Shown in pieces: positions 17,250 to 27,275 of a stretch of 64,000 nucleotides of DNA (positions within the stretch are counted from its first letter, which is position 1; the number at the start of each line of letters is the position of its first letter). The notes beneath the pieces were generated by a model. It was not told the DNA's origin, searched no databases, and saw nothing but the letters and a program-made list of their open reading frames with translations. The stretch is from UBA11574 sp963752565. Its GTDB lineage: Bacteria > Desulfobacterota > Desulfobacteria > Desulfobacterales > UBA11574. The translations under genes and the position numbers were made by a program. The stretch lies in assembly GCA_963752565.1 (NCBI GenBank), contig CAVVZC010000004.1, positions 1-64,000 of the forward strand, in the 5' to 3' direction.

Positions 17250-18555
17250 GACCTTCTCCTTGATCGAGGATCTCCTTCATCTCTGTCATGGACACCGACG
17301 GCAGGTGTTTCACAAAGAGGAAGAAAAAGAAAAAGAACAGACAAAATGCGCCCAGCATGATGCCGAATTCGACAATCGTCGGGGAATACAGCCCCCAGGC
17401 ATGGGGGAGAAAATCGCGGCTCACACTGCTGATAATAATGACAAAACGCTCATACCACATGCCGATATTGATAAGTATTGAAATACCGAACAGCCAGAGA
17501 ATCGACGTTCGGATGTGTTTGAAAAATAAGAGTAAAGGGATGATTGTATTGCAGATCACCATGATCCAGAATCCAATGGCATAATCGCCGATGGGGCGGT
17601 ATTTGAAAATGGCCATTTCCAACGGGTTTTGGCTGTACCAGGCCATGAAAAATTCCGTGGCATAGGCAAACCCCACAATCAGGCCGGTAAAAATGATGGT
17701 TTTGGCAACGTTTTCCAGAACACTGGTGGTGATAATTTTTTCATAATGAAAGATCTTGCGAAGGGGGATCATCAGGGTCAGCACCATGGCCAGCCCCGAA
17801 TGAATGGCGCCGGCCACAAAATAGGGTGCAAAAATCGTCGTGTGCCAGCCGGGAACAACGCCAAGTGCGAAATCCCATGACACCACGCTGTGCACGGAAA
17901 TTACCAGGGGGGTGGCCAGAGCGGCGAAAAACAGATATCCCCGGGCGTAATGGCGCCATTGCTCGTGTGCGCCGGTCCATCCCAGGGAGATGACGGTAAA
18001 GATTTTCTTCCGAAGACCCGTTGCCCGATCCCGAATAACAGCAAGATCCGGCAGCATCCCGGTGTACCAGAACAGCGAACTGACCGTCAGATAGGTGCTG
18101 ATGGCCACCACGTCGAACATCAGCGGTGATTGAAAATTTTGCCAAAGATTCCGCTGGTTGGGCACCGGCAACATGTAAAACACCAACCAGACGCGGCCCA
18201 GATGAATGAATGGAAAGAGCCCTGCAATACAGACCGCGAAAACCGTCATGGTTTCGGCGGCCCTGGCAATGGGATTTCGCCAGCCGGCCCTGAGCAGGTG
18301 GAGTATGGCGGAGATCAGGGTTCCCGAATGCGCGATTCCTACCCAGAAAACAAAATTGATCAAATAGGTGCCCCAGGCCACCGGGTTGTTCATTCCGGCC
18401 ACACCGATGCCGGTTAGGATCTGATAGATCCAGCAGGCCGCACCGGTCAGTACCCCCAGAAAGAGGATTCCAACGGTCACCCAGTAGCTGCGATCTGCCG
18501 GTTTCAGGGTGTCCAGAACGGTCTGGTCGATTTTTGCAAATGTCAGTTCGGTCAT
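17239..18555 (-). CDS. actC: Alternative complex III quinol-binding subunit, NrfD-like
   Basis: 438-residue membrane protein with about ten helices. The NrfD-like signatures are WGTYLINFVFWVGIAHSGTLISAIL near residue 80 and the following RNPIARAAETMT. In known complexes ActC forms the quinol site next to the iron-sulfur part of ActB. It lies downstream of actB with a 208-bp gap holding a hairpin repeat, and runs into actD. Confidence 0.88.
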   Translation of the reverse strand: MTELTFAKIDQTVLDTLKPADRSYWVTVGILFLGVLTGAACWIYQILTGIGVAGMNNPVAWGTYLINFVFWVGIAHSGTLISAILHLLRAGWRNPIARAAETMTVFAVCIAGLFPFIHLGRVWLVFYMLPVPNQRNLWQNFQSPLMFDVVAISTYLTVSSLFWYTGMLPDLAVIRDRATGLRKKIFTVISLGWTGAHEQWRHYARGYLFFAALATPLVISVHSVVSWDFALGVVPGWHTTIFAPYFVAGAIHSGLAMVLTLMIPLRKIFHYEKIITTSVLENVAKTIIFTGLIVGFAYATEFFMAWYSQNPLEMAIFKYRPIGDYAIGFWIMVICNTIIPLLLFFKHIRTSILWLFGISILINIGMWYERFVIIISSVSRDFLPHAWGLYSPTIVEFGIMLGAFCLFFFFFFLFVKHLPSVSMTEMKEILDQGEGHVG

Positions 18556-18623
18556 ATTAGCTTCATCTATAGAAACATAGCTGCCTGTATCCGGAAATTA
18601 TTCTTCAGCCCTACCAAAGGTTG

Positions 18624-18750
18624 TTCAGAGTGCCTAAAGTGAACTATAGTTAAAAAAGGTTGTTCCCGTCGGCCCGTCATGCCGGTTTGCCCGTAATTAA
18701 ATACCGGCTAACTGGCTAACCGGTTAACCGGCAAACCAGAGATAGGCACT
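18624..18750. repeat. Hairpin-rich repeat between actB and actC
   Basis: The outer ends are AGTGCCTAAAGTG and GATAGGCACT. Inside, GCCGGTTTGCC pairs with GGCAAACC, and GGCTAACTGGCTAACCGG forms a further palindrome. It may attenuate or stabilise the mRNA between actB and actC. Related ends occur at 16190-16380. Confidence 0.55.
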
Positions 18751-18763
18751 TTTTCATTCAACT

Positions 18764-21700
18764 CTATATCTTTTGGACCACTTTTTTCAAGTAAATCACC
18801 GCCGGTTTGGTGTTCAGATACCCCATCACCTGATACGCCCTCGGATCCTGTACCACCTGTCTAACCCGGCTCTTTTTGTCCATGAGATTCCCGAACAACA
18901 GGGCGCCGGTGGGGCAGGTTTGCACACATGCCGGAACGACTTCACCGTCTTTGATCATTCTCTTTTTATTTTTGGCGATGCCGTGCGCGTCTTTGATCCG
19001 CTGAATGCAGAACGAGCATTTTTCCATGACCCCTTTGCTGCGAACGGTAACATTGGGATTCAGCTGTAAATTCATCGGTTCGGGCCACTGCCAGTCAAAC
19101 CAGTTGAAGCGCCGCACTTTATAAGGACAGTTCTGGCTGCAAAACCGGGTGCCGATACACCGGTTGTAGATCTGATTGTTGAGCCCTTCTTTGGAGTGAT
19201 GGGGGGCATACACCGGGCACACCGATTCGCACGGCGCATTATCACAGTGCTGACACATCATGGGAAGAAACGTTATGTTTTCCATCTGTTCGGGATCATG
19301 ATACCGCTCCACCTGTATCCAGGCCATCTCACGGCCCTCGATCATCCGTTCAATTCCCACCACGCCAAGGTTGTTCTCCGCATAACAGGCCGCGGCACAG
19401 GCGCTACATCCGATGCATTTGTCCAAATCAACAACCATTGACCACCGATAATCCTTGTGATCGTGGGGCGGATAGAAATCCCGTTTGGAATCGTACCCTT
19501 CCGGCAAGGGGAGTGTCAACGGAAAGTCGTTCATGGTCAACCCGTGTTTTTCATGGGGTTTAGCGTGCTTGAGCTCATCCTGCGAAACGGACAGCGCGAT
19601 TTTCCGGCCGTGCTGGATTCGGCTGCCGTCGGTATGTGCCAGTTTTATGGTCCGACCGGTTTTTTTAAAGGAAACCGGATGCACTATAAAATCGGGTCCG
19701 TTCAACGGATTTTTTATTTCAGGAGAAAGAAGAACATTCGGGTTAAGTCCCATGCCTTGGGCATAACGGCCATAAGCGGTATGCCCCTGTCCCATGCTCA
19801 TCATCAGGACATTGGAGCGAATCCCTTGGCTTTCGTAGACCGGTGCCTCCAGTTGTCCCCATTGGGATCGAATTTGAACAACATCTCCCTGGGACAATCC
19901 GTTTTTGGTCATGGTTTTCGGATGCACCAGAACCGGTGTGTGCCAGGCGACTTTTGTCAACGGATCCGGAATTTCACACAACCAGGGCAGATATGCGCTG
20001 CGGCCGTCAAAAAAACGGATGGAGGGTGCAGCCATGAACACCAACTCTGAATCCAAAGACGCCTTTATGGTGTCAAAGACATCGGCAACGGTATGCGATA
20101 CCGTTCCATACCATCGGCCGGAAGGTCTTGGGTTGTACGTTCCACCTTGTCGGAAAAGTTGAAGCCGGTCTTTTTGATCCCGGATGCCGCCTTTCTGAAT
20201 CAGGTATTTAAAAAGATAGGTTTTAAAGGTTTCGGTCAGGGATGCATTTTCGCTTGCGGTTTTAAGGAAGACATCCCCGATATTGGGCGCGTTGGTCAAC
20301 CTGCCCATGGCCGGCTGCAGGGTGCCGCCGATGCCGGGTTTGCCTTCGTATTCACCCCATGTTTCAAGCGGAAGGGCTACCGGAAAAATAAGGTCGGCAT
20401 ACTGAGCCGTCTCATCCATAACGTTCGTAAAACTGACAACAAAAAGCGATTTTTCTTTCAGAGTCTCTTTGACGCCGCTTTCGGGCGGCAGGGAAAATGC
20501 AGGATTGGTATTGTTGAGGAGCAACATTTCCACAGGTTCTTCTTTCAATTCCTTGAAAAAGTCGACAGCCTCGGACCGTTTCGCGGCAATTTCCACACGG
20601 TGCCGGTTTACAAAATCGAAAAGTGTTAATTTGGGGTCCAGAATGAAATTTAATAGATTTACAGCCACATTGGTCTGGAGATTGTCTCCTCCCGATGAAC
20701 CGGTGCCGGTGCCAAGGATCAATGGCATTGGCGATTCCATGAGCCGGTACAAGAGCATATGTAAATGCCCGTCCGATATGCCTGAATATCGGGTGGCGTC
20801 TTTTTTGGTATACGGAGAAACCGTTCGAATCAAGAACGAACGAAACGATTCCGGCAGATGTTGTCCTCGCCCGAGTTGAAGAACTTCGTTTATGAGCGAT
20901 AAAACAATGGCGGTTTCGCCGCCGGGAGCACATGGCATCCATTGGTCAGCATTGGCGGCAGTTAAAGATTGATATGGGCTGATATGGAAAAACAGATTTT
21001 TTTTCCCGTTTTTGAGAGCATGCATGTCCTTGAACTTTTGGGCATACTCCACCGGAGACAGCCAAGTTTCAAGAAAATCCGCACCGAATGCGATCAGCAT
21101 ATCGGCGTCTTGAAGATGGTATGAAACCAGCCCGTTAAGGCCGAAGACCTTTTCATTGGCAGATTTTAGGGATTCGTAGGCAAAGGGCTCGAACACCAGA
21201 GGACCTGAGGATTGCCATTTTTCAAGGGATTGTGCAAACAGCTTCAAAAGGCTTTCACCTTCGATCTCCGTCAGCATCCGTATCCGATTCGGTCCTTTTT
21301 TCGCAGCTCCGGCAGCCTTATCTTTTAACAGCGCCAGGGCCTTTGAAAACGAAATCGGTCGCCATGTCTCATTGGACTTTATCAGGGGGGTTTTGATTCT
21401 GTCCGGGTGATAGATTCTTTGCAGGGCGGATTGACCCCGCATGCAGAGCTTGCCGTTGTTGATGGGATGAAGGGGGTTTCCTTCGATTTTAACGACCCGC
21501 CCTTCCCTGTTTTTGGCGAGAATTCCACAGCCCGCCGGGCACTCCCTGCAAGTTGTGGCATACCAGGCAGCTTTTCCGGTAACCATGTCGTCTGGTGCAT
21601 GAACCAGAGAGAAAAGGGTCTTATCTGCTTCAGAGGTACAGCCTGCAGTAATGGCGACACTCCCCATCCCGACAATTTTAAGAAATGTTCGCCGATCCAT
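18764..21700 (-). CDS. actB: Alternative complex III ActB: molybdopterin-oxidoreductase-like plus Fe-S domain
   Basis: The large periplasmic subunit, about 978 residues from the ATG at 21700, which follows GGAGAAG. The N-terminus is a twin-arginine signal, MDRRTFLKIVGMGSVAITAGC. A molybdopterin-oxidoreductase-like domain begins with an Fe-S motif CRECPAGCGILAKNREGR near residue 50; ACIII versions normally carry no Mo cofactor. The C-terminal third is an FdhB/NrfC-like ferredoxin with cysteine clusters CIGCSACAAAC, CQHCDNAPCESVCP and CSFCIQRI, giving up to four clusters. Domains B1 and B2 are fused, as in known ActB. It is the first gene of the operon. Confidence 0.88.
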   Translation of the reverse strand: MDRRTFLKIVGMGSVAITAGCTSEADKTLFSLVHAPDDMVTGKAAWYATTCRECPAGCGILAKNREGRVVKIEGNPLHPINNGKLCMRGQSALQRIYHPDRIKTPLIKSNETWRPISFSKALALLKDKAAGAAKKGPNRIRMLTEIEGESLLKLFAQSLEKWQSSGPLVFEPFAYESLKSANEKVFGLNGLVSYHLQDADMLIAFGADFLETWLSPVEYAQKFKDMHALKNGKKNLFFHISPYQSLTAANADQWMPCAPGGETAIVLSLINEVLQLGRGQHLPESFRSFLIRTVSPYTKKDATRYSGISDGHLHMLLYRLMESPMPLILGTGTGSSGGDNLQTNVAVNLLNFILDPKLTLFDFVNRHRVEIAAKRSEAVDFFKELKEEPVEMLLLNNTNPAFSLPPESGVKETLKEKSLFVVSFTNVMDETAQYADLIFPVALPLETWGEYEGKPGIGGTLQPAMGRLTNAPNIGDVFLKTASENASLTETFKTYLFKYLIQKGGIRDQKDRLQLFRQGGTYNPRPSGRWYGTVSHTVADVFDTIKASLDSELVFMAAPSIRFFDGRSAYLPWLCEIPDPLTKVAWHTPVLVHPKTMTKNGLSQGDVVQIRSQWGQLEAPVYESQGIRSNVLMMSMGQGHTAYGRYAQGMGLNPNVLLSPEIKNPLNGPDFIVHPVSFKKTGRTIKLAHTDGSRIQHGRKIALSVSQDELKHAKPHEKHGLTMNDFPLTLPLPEGYDSKRDFYPPHDHKDYRWSMVVDLDKCIGCSACAAACYAENNLGVVGIERMIEGREMAWIQVERYHDPEQMENITFLPMMCQHCDNAPCESVCPVYAPHHSKEGLNNQIYNRCIGTRFCSQNCPYKVRRFNWFDWQWPEPMNLQLNPNVTVRSKGVMEKCSFCIQRIKDAHGIAKNKKRMIKDGEVVPACVQTCPTGALLFGNLMDKKSRVRQVVQDPRAYQVMGYLNTKPAVIYLKKVVQKI

Positions 21701-21867
21701 TTGCAGAAGCTTCTCCATGAAAATCAGAATACAAAAACAACACAAGTGACATGCAAAAAAGATTTGCCCACAAAAAAACACCGCCTAAAAACAGTGGATG
21801 CTTTTTGAGGTGTCTTGCATTATATCGGCATGAAATAATTTTTGTCAAGCAGTGAAAACACGTCATT

Positions 21868-21879
21868 AAAACATGTTTT
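21868..21879. promoter_or_regulatory. Palindrome upstream of actB
   Basis: AAAACATGTTTT is a perfect 12-bp palindrome about 170 bp upstream of the actB start, in an AT-rich intergenic stretch (21782-22082). Two copies of ATATCGG lie close by. It may be an operator for the respiratory operon; the regulator is unknown. Confidence 0.35.
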
Positions 21880-22082
21880 ATGATTTGTCATATCGGACAA
21901 TTTTCTGTATGAAACGATACAAAATCGGCATCTGCAGTCATTCGAAGTGTTGACGGGTGACCATACACAAACCTTTAACCAAACTATGTCCTCAACTGAG
22001 CGTTTCAATTGTTGACAGGACTATACCGGTGAACCCTGCCCGTCTTTTGAACAACACCATTGGGATTCCCTGATGGTAAATA

Positions 22083-22709
22083 TCATGGGTCACTTGAAAT
22101 CCTTTTAAGCCCAAAACCCATCCAGATATAAGAACTTTCTGGTATAAGCGCTGCCGTCGTGCCATACATCTTCACCTGCTCTTCAACGATAAATCCCCTT
22201 TGGGTAAGTTTCTTCTCTATAGATGCAGCATGGGCGTCGTCGAAACCGGAGACCACCAGCAAGTCTCCCTTTAGGGGCAAAAGGCGACGGTAGTGATCGA
22301 ACATTTCCATATGCGTGGGTGCCTGGAGGTTCGCCAGGATCAAGTTGAATTTACCTGAAACAGCATCTATCGATCCAAGAAAGAATTTGACCCGATCTTC
22401 CATCTGATTCAAGGCTGAGTTATGCTTGGAAACCCGTATGGCCTCGATCCAAATGTCGCAACCTATTGCGGTCCCGCTGTTTTTTAAAGCCGCCGCAAGC
22501 CCTAATATTCCTGAGCCACAGCCGATGTCCAGGATTCGGGCGTCTTTTTTAATCTCTAATCGATGCAGGAGGGTCAGCGCTGTTTTTGTCGAGGGATGGG
22601 CCGGGGGAAATGAACGAGAAGCCTTCAGAACCAGGCAGTCTTCTCCCGTTTTAGGCTTTCTGATACTGTAGGGGGACCGGATGACTAAATTTCCTATGCG
22701 GTAGAACAT
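22083..22709 (-). CDS. SAM-dependent methyltransferase, PrmA/small-methyltransferase type
   Basis: 208-residue class I methyltransferase. Motif I is ILDIGCGSGILGLAAA near residue 58, followed by the acidic GCDIWIEAIRVSKHNSALN and then motif IV-like FNLILANLQAPTHMEMF. The NLILANL pattern and the conserved HPSTKTAL segment resemble the C-terminal domain of ribosomal protein L11 methyltransferase, but the protein is shorter than PrmA and lacks its N-terminal domain. Substrate unknown. It stands alone between intergenic stretches. Confidence 0.75.
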   Translation of the reverse strand: MFYRIGNLVIRSPYSIRKPKTGEDCLVLKASRSFPPAHPSTKTALTLLHRLEIKKDARILDIGCGSGILGLAAALKNSGTAIGCDIWIEAIRVSKHNSALNQMEDRVKFFLGSIDAVSGKFNLILANLQAPTHMEMFDHYRRLLPLKGDLLVVSGFDDAHAASIEKKLTQRGFIVEEQVKMYGTTAALIPESSYIWMGFGLKRISSDP

Positions 22710-22769
22710 GTATTATGACCAATTTTGCAATTTAATCATTCAATGAGGACTCGAAAAGAGCAAAAGTGT

Positions 22770-22988
22770 CTACTCTTCTTCCATTTGGGCAATACAGTCC
22801 ATAAAATCATCGGCAAATTTGGACTGGAGCCTATCCTCCTGTCCAAATTCTGAGACATCTGTGGCCACATTTCGTTTAGCGCCGTATTCAACATCCCAGC
22901 CCCTGGCTTTGAGCATCTCGATCAGTTTATCAGCCTGTTCTTTTGTGGCATCTTCACCAATGTTTTGTTCCACAATAAAAAATTTCAT
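22770..22988 (-). CDS. Small acidic protein, unknown
   Basis: 72 residues, mostly charged, beginning MKFFIVEQNIGEDATKEQADKL, with no membrane span or metal motif. AAGGAATG lies a few bases before the ATG and supports translation. No family recognised. It is 60 bp from the methyltransferase start on the same strand. Confidence 0.55.
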   Translation of the reverse strand: MKFFIVEQNIGEDATKEQADKLIEMLKARGWDVEYGAKRNVATDVSEFGQEDRLQSKFADDFMDCIAQMEEE

Positions 22989-23265
22989 TGGGCATTCCTT
23001 TTTTTCCAGCTTCGTTAACTATAACCTAGCTTAAAGGGTTATGGGTTCCGCTTGTGGTGAATTATTAATAATTGTTTAAAATATCTATCAACAATACATT
23101 GAAAAATCAATCATCGATTTTTGCAACCCACATTGATCGTAAACAAAATTGGAAAAATATTTAGAGATGATAAATTTCTTTTCGTTTTTTTCTGATTCTA
23201 CCGGTGATATATCTTGAAAACTCCCTTACAAACTGATTGTATTGACTGTAAAAAGGAGAATGAAA

Positions 23266-23676
23266 ATGAAAGACCGTTATTATATTTTTCCGGTGGGCGT
23301 TATCAAAAAAGAGAATGAAAATGTCCGGATTGAAGTTTATAAAGAATACCGCGATGCGCTTTTGGGATTGGATGATTTCTCTCACATTACCGTCTGTTAT
23401 TGGTTTCATGAAAATGATACCCCTGAGAAAAGAAAAACCATGCAGGTGCATCCAAGAAAAAATAAACAAAACCCGTTAAGGGGCGTGTTTGCTACCCATT
23501 CACCCTTAAGACCCAATCTGATTGCGATATCCATTTGTAAAATACTGTCCATAAAGGATACCACCATTTTTATCGAAAAAATCGATGCGCTAGACGGCTC
23601 TCCGGTCATCGACATCAAGTGTTTCATCCCCAGCCGTGCTTTGACCTCCGATATAAAATTGCCCGAGTGGGTTTAA
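23266..23676 (+). CDS. TsaA/TrmO-like protein
   Basis: 136 residues. It resembles the TrmO family, which methylates N6-threonylcarbamoyladenosine in tRNA with SAM. Family features are YYIFPVGVIKKE at the start, LLGLDDFSHITVCYWFHEND, VHPRKNKQNPLRGVFATHSPLRPNLIAIS and DALDGSPVIDIKCFIP. The ATG at 23266 is chosen because AAGGAG ends 7 bases before it; the other ATG at 23260 is too close. It lacks the C-terminal domain of longer TrmO proteins. Confidence 0.85.
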   Translation: MKDRYYIFPVGVIKKENENVRIEVYKEYRDALLGLDDFSHITVCYWFHENDTPEKRKTMQVHPRKNKQNPLRGVFATHSPLRPNLIAISICKILSIKDTTIFIEKIDALDGSPVIDIKCFIPSRALTSDIKLPEWV

Positions 23677-23723
23677 CCCGAATTTCTCATGAAGAGCATC
23701 AAACGGAAAAGCAAAATAAAATA

Positions 23724-25896
23724 ATGCTGACAGAGCTTTCAGGACAAATTGAGAGAATTACTTACACCAATGAAGAAAACGGTTATACCATTGCCAGGGT
23801 TAAGGTCTACGGGCAGCGGGATCTAATAACCGTTGTGGGCTATTTGATGTCACCAGTCCCCGGCGAAATTCTGAACTTGAAAGGTGAATGGGTCAATCAT
23901 CCCAAGTTCGGTGAGCAGTTTAAGGTCGTGGAATACAAAACAACGGTTCCGGCAACGGTTTTTGGAATTAAAAAATATCTGGGTTCCGGACTCATCAAGG
24001 GGCTGGGACCGGTCATCGCCGGCCGAATCGTCAAAAAATTCGGGGAAAAAACACTGGATATTATTGAAAATGATATCGAGAAACTGGCCATTGTTGAAGG
24101 TATTGGCGAGAAACGCATTGCCATGATCCAAGATGCATGGGACGAACAAAAAGAGATTCGTGATGTCATGATGTTTCTCCAATCCCACGGGGTCAGTTCC
24201 GGATATGCAACAAAAATATTTAAACAGTATGGGAACCGATCCATCGCCGTCGTAACCGAAAATCCCTATCGCCTGGCAATGGATATTTTCGGTATCGGGT
24301 TTGTGATTGCCGACAGCATTGCAGAATAAACTCGGGTTTTCCAAAAACTCACCTTTGAGGGTTGAAGCCGGCATTCTCTATGTCCTCCACCAGCTTTCAG
24401 ATGAGGGCCATGTTTTTTACCCGTATGAATATCTTGTGAAGAAGAGCCAGGAGACACTGGGTGTTGATAGAGATATCGTGGCGGAGGCCCTCGGCCATCT
24501 CGCAATTGATAAAAAAATCGTTCTTGAAGATTTAAATGAAAGCATCGACGAATTTAAAGAAAACAACAAGAGTGTTTATCTGGCCAAGTTTTATCTCTGT
24601 GAAACCAGCATCGCAACACGATTGAAGATATTGTCCACCACACCCAAATCCATCCGCAGTGTCAATGCAGAAAACGCCCTCGAATGGGTCCAGGGACAAC
24701 TGGATATCCGCCTGGCGGAAAATCAGGCCAAGGCAATACGATGTGCCCTTGAAAATAAGATCATGGTCATTACCGGTGGACCGGGCACCGGTAAAACCAC
24801 GATCATCAATGCGATTTTAAAAATCTTTTCCAAGCTCAAGGTGAAAACATGTCTAGCCGCACCAACAGGAAGAGCGGCAAAACGAATGAGTGAGACCACG
24901 GGTCATGAGGCCAAGACCATCCATCGTCTTTTGGAGTACAGTTTTACCAAAGGGGGGTTTCAAAAAAACGAGAATAAACCGCTTGGTTGTGACCTGCTCA
25001 TCCTGGATGAAGCTTCCATGATCGACACCATACTGATGCACCATTTAATAAAGGCTGTCCCGACCTTTGCTACAGTTATCCTGGTGGGTGATGTTAACCA
25101 GTTGCCGTCTGTTGGGGCGGGTAACGTTCTTAATGATATTATTGCATCCGGCGCCATTTCTGTGGTGGAGCTGAACGAAATTTTTCGCCAGGCCAGAGAA
25201 AGCCGGATTATTGTTAATGCCCATAAAATCAATAGCGGAATTTTGCCAACATTTGAAGACGATGTGCCGGGTAACGATTTTTATTTCATCCACCAGGAAG
25301 ATCCTGAAAAAGTTCTGGAGATCATCCTGGAACTGACAAAAGACCGTATCCCCAAACGTTTTGGTTTGGATCCGGTGGACGACATTCAGGTGCTAACACC
25401 CATGCACAAAGGCGTGGTCGGGGCTGGCAATCTCAACACGGAACTTCAAAAAAGTCTCAATCCTTTTCAGCAGGAAATCACTCGGGGAAACCGCAATTTC
25501 AGGGTAAACGATAAAGTCATGCAGATACGAAACAACTATGACAAGGAAGTGTTCAACGGTGATATCGGCAGGATTACCAGTATACGACTGGATGATGATG
25601 ACATTACGGTGCTGTTTGACGGCCGAGAGGTCCCTTATGCGTTGTACGAGCTGGATGAATTGGTACTGGCGTATGCCGTTTCCGTACACAAATCACAGGG
25701 CTCGGAATATCCGGCCGTCGTCGTTCCTGTTCTCACCCAGCATTATATCCTTCTCCAGCGCAACCTGATCTATACCGCCGTTACAAGAGGTCGTAACTTG
25801 GTGATTATGGTCGGCACGCGGAAAGCACTTGCCATGGGTGTACACAACGATAAGACGAAAAAACGGTTTACAAATCTGCGATACAGATTGACCTGA
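23724..25896 (+). CDS. recD2: RecD2-type ATP-dependent DNA helicase, frameshifted
   Basis: SF1B 5'-3' helicase related to RecD but without RecBC. The N-terminal part (23724-24329) has the OB-fold and helix-hairpin-helix repeats (LGPVIAGRIVKKFGEKTLDII, IEGIGEKR-like) and ends FGIGFVIADSIAE. The next frame continues NKLGFSKNSPLR and carries Walker A GGPGTGKTT, Walker B LLILDEAS and the C-terminal AYAVSVHKSQGSEYP. Removing one T near 24326 fuses them into about 724 residues, the usual RecD2 length. Either a sequencing error or a real break. Confidence 0.88.
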
Positions 25897-25910
25897 AATA
25901 CCGCGAAGAG

Positions 25911-26075
25911 TTAAGACTTACTGGATGTAATCGTTTGAAAAGAGGTAATCTGCTGTCTCACCTTTTTGCTTTTGCATTTCGGGCATTGAAACTTTTTCTT
26001 TTCATACTCTGAAATTTTCATAATCAGGGTAAAGGGCTTTTTACATTTTTCGCAAATGAATTCATATGTCGGCAT
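25911..26075 (-). CDS. FmdB-family small zinc ribbon
   Basis: 54 residues: MPTYEFICEKCKKPFTL at the N-terminus, then CPKCKSKKVRQQITSFQT. Two CxxC pairs form a zinc ribbon of the FmdB putative regulatory family. A perfect AAAAGGAGG precedes the start by 7-8 bases. It converges with recD2, with only 14 bp between the stop codons. Confidence 0.8.
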   Translation of the reverse strand: MPTYEFICEKCKKPFTLIMKISEYEKKKFQCPKCKSKKVRQQITSFQTITSSKS

Positions 26076-26118
26076 AACGTCCTCCTTTTGAAAGAAAGTC
26101 CTTTAGCGCTGAAGATTC

Positions 26119-26262
26119 TAGAACCTATCTCAAAAACAATCTAAGCGCCCATGGCTGTGTTGTTAAACGGTTCAAAATGCTCACATACTGCGTGTATGCT
26201 TCGCTTTTTAACCGTTTAACGCCTTGCCCTGAACTCCAATCTTATTTTTGAGATAGGTTCTA
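26119..26262. repeat. MITE-like palindromic element
   Basis: 144 bp with perfect 18-bp terminal inverted repeats: TAGAACCTATCTCAAAAA at 26119-26136 and TTTTTGAGATAGGTTCTA at 26245-26262. The inside contains an inner inverted repeat, GTTAAACGGTT versus AACCGTTTAAC. No coding capacity. Confidence 0.85.
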
Positions 26263-26393
26263 AATGTTTCTTGTTTCTATGGCAGGGGAAAACATTTTAC
26301 TTTTCTCTCATTTTATACCTGCTAAGGAAAATAGTATCAACCATTTTTCTTGATCATTAAAAAAATCTCCAACACGACATGTCTAAACACTCA

Positions 26394-27098
26394 TCATATT
26401 TTTCCTTTTAAATACTTTTGTCTTTTAGGCTCAGGAAACTTTTCAATGGCATACCGCAACATGGTGCGCGGCATCTGTTTGTAGTGTTGTTTTAAAAACA
26501 TCTCTTCGAATACCATGTCCCTTTTCCCTATTTCACGAAGCATCCATCCCACAGCTTTGTGAATCAGATCCTCTTCATCGGTGAGCAGGATCTTTGCAAT
26601 TTTCAGGGTTTCTTCATATTTTCCGTGTTTGATAAAATAAAAGGTTGCCAGAATGGCAATCCGTCGTTCCCATAAATCTTCTGATTTTGCCAGTCTGTAG
26701 AGGGGGGCTTTGTTTTTGTCCATGAGATAGTCGCCGACAATATGGTGGGCGGATCCATCCACAAGATCCCAACTGTTTATGAATTTTGTTTTTTTAAGGT
26801 AGAGCCTGTAAATTCTTTTTTGGGTGGTTTCATTTCCTTTTACATATTTACGAACCAGTATTAAAAGTGCGAGCAGTCTTTCTTCATGAATGGCCGACTC
26901 GAGCAGAACGATGACGCCTTCGATATCTATGTCCTGGACGTCTTTCGCTACCTTCCGCAAATCAGGGACTTTGACACCGATAAACACATCTCCCTCACCA
27001 TATTCGCCGGGACCGGTCTTGAAAAATCGTTGAAGAATCTTGACCTTTTCCTTATTTGCGAGCTGTTTTAATCTCTTTTTTATCTTTTGAACCGTCAT
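26394..27098 (-). CDS. DNA alkylation repair protein, AlkD-like HEAT-repeat family
   Basis: 234 residues of helical repeats. Landmarks are FFKTGPGEYGEGDVFIGVKVPDLRKVA, INSWDLVDGSAHHIVG with the conserved W-D pair, WERRIAILATFYFIK and DLIHKAVGWMLREIGKRD. This is the AlkD family, which excises alkylated purines without base flipping. Complete, stand-alone gene. Confidence 0.88.
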   Translation of the reverse strand: MTVQKIKKRLKQLANKEKVKILQRFFKTGPGEYGEGDVFIGVKVPDLRKVAKDVQDIDIEGVIVLLESAIHEERLLALLILVRKYVKGNETTQKRIYRLYLKKTKFINSWDLVDGSAHHIVGDYLMDKNKAPLYRLAKSEDLWERRIAILATFYFIKHGKYEETLKIAKILLTDEEDLIHKAVGWMLREIGKRDMVFEEMFLKQHYKQMPRTMLRYAIEKFPEPKRQKYLKGKI

Positions 27099-27275
27099 GA
27101 TATAAAACCGAAAAACTGATCTTTTTGGAAATTTTTTGTGTCATGTTGTTCAGGAGAGTAAAAAGGATTATCCATGCAGCGACTATTTAGGAAAAATGCC
27201 CCGACAGCTCAGTTTTTTATCGAATTTTGAAAGCGTCTCCCAAGCACAGATAGGTTCGGGAGACGCTCAAAAGGT

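Noticed and set aside
14230..18417. Plus- and minus-strand ORFs of 70-217 codons inside the act and cco genes
   Set aside because: They lie in other frames of clearly conserved membrane and cytochrome genes and show no motif of their own.
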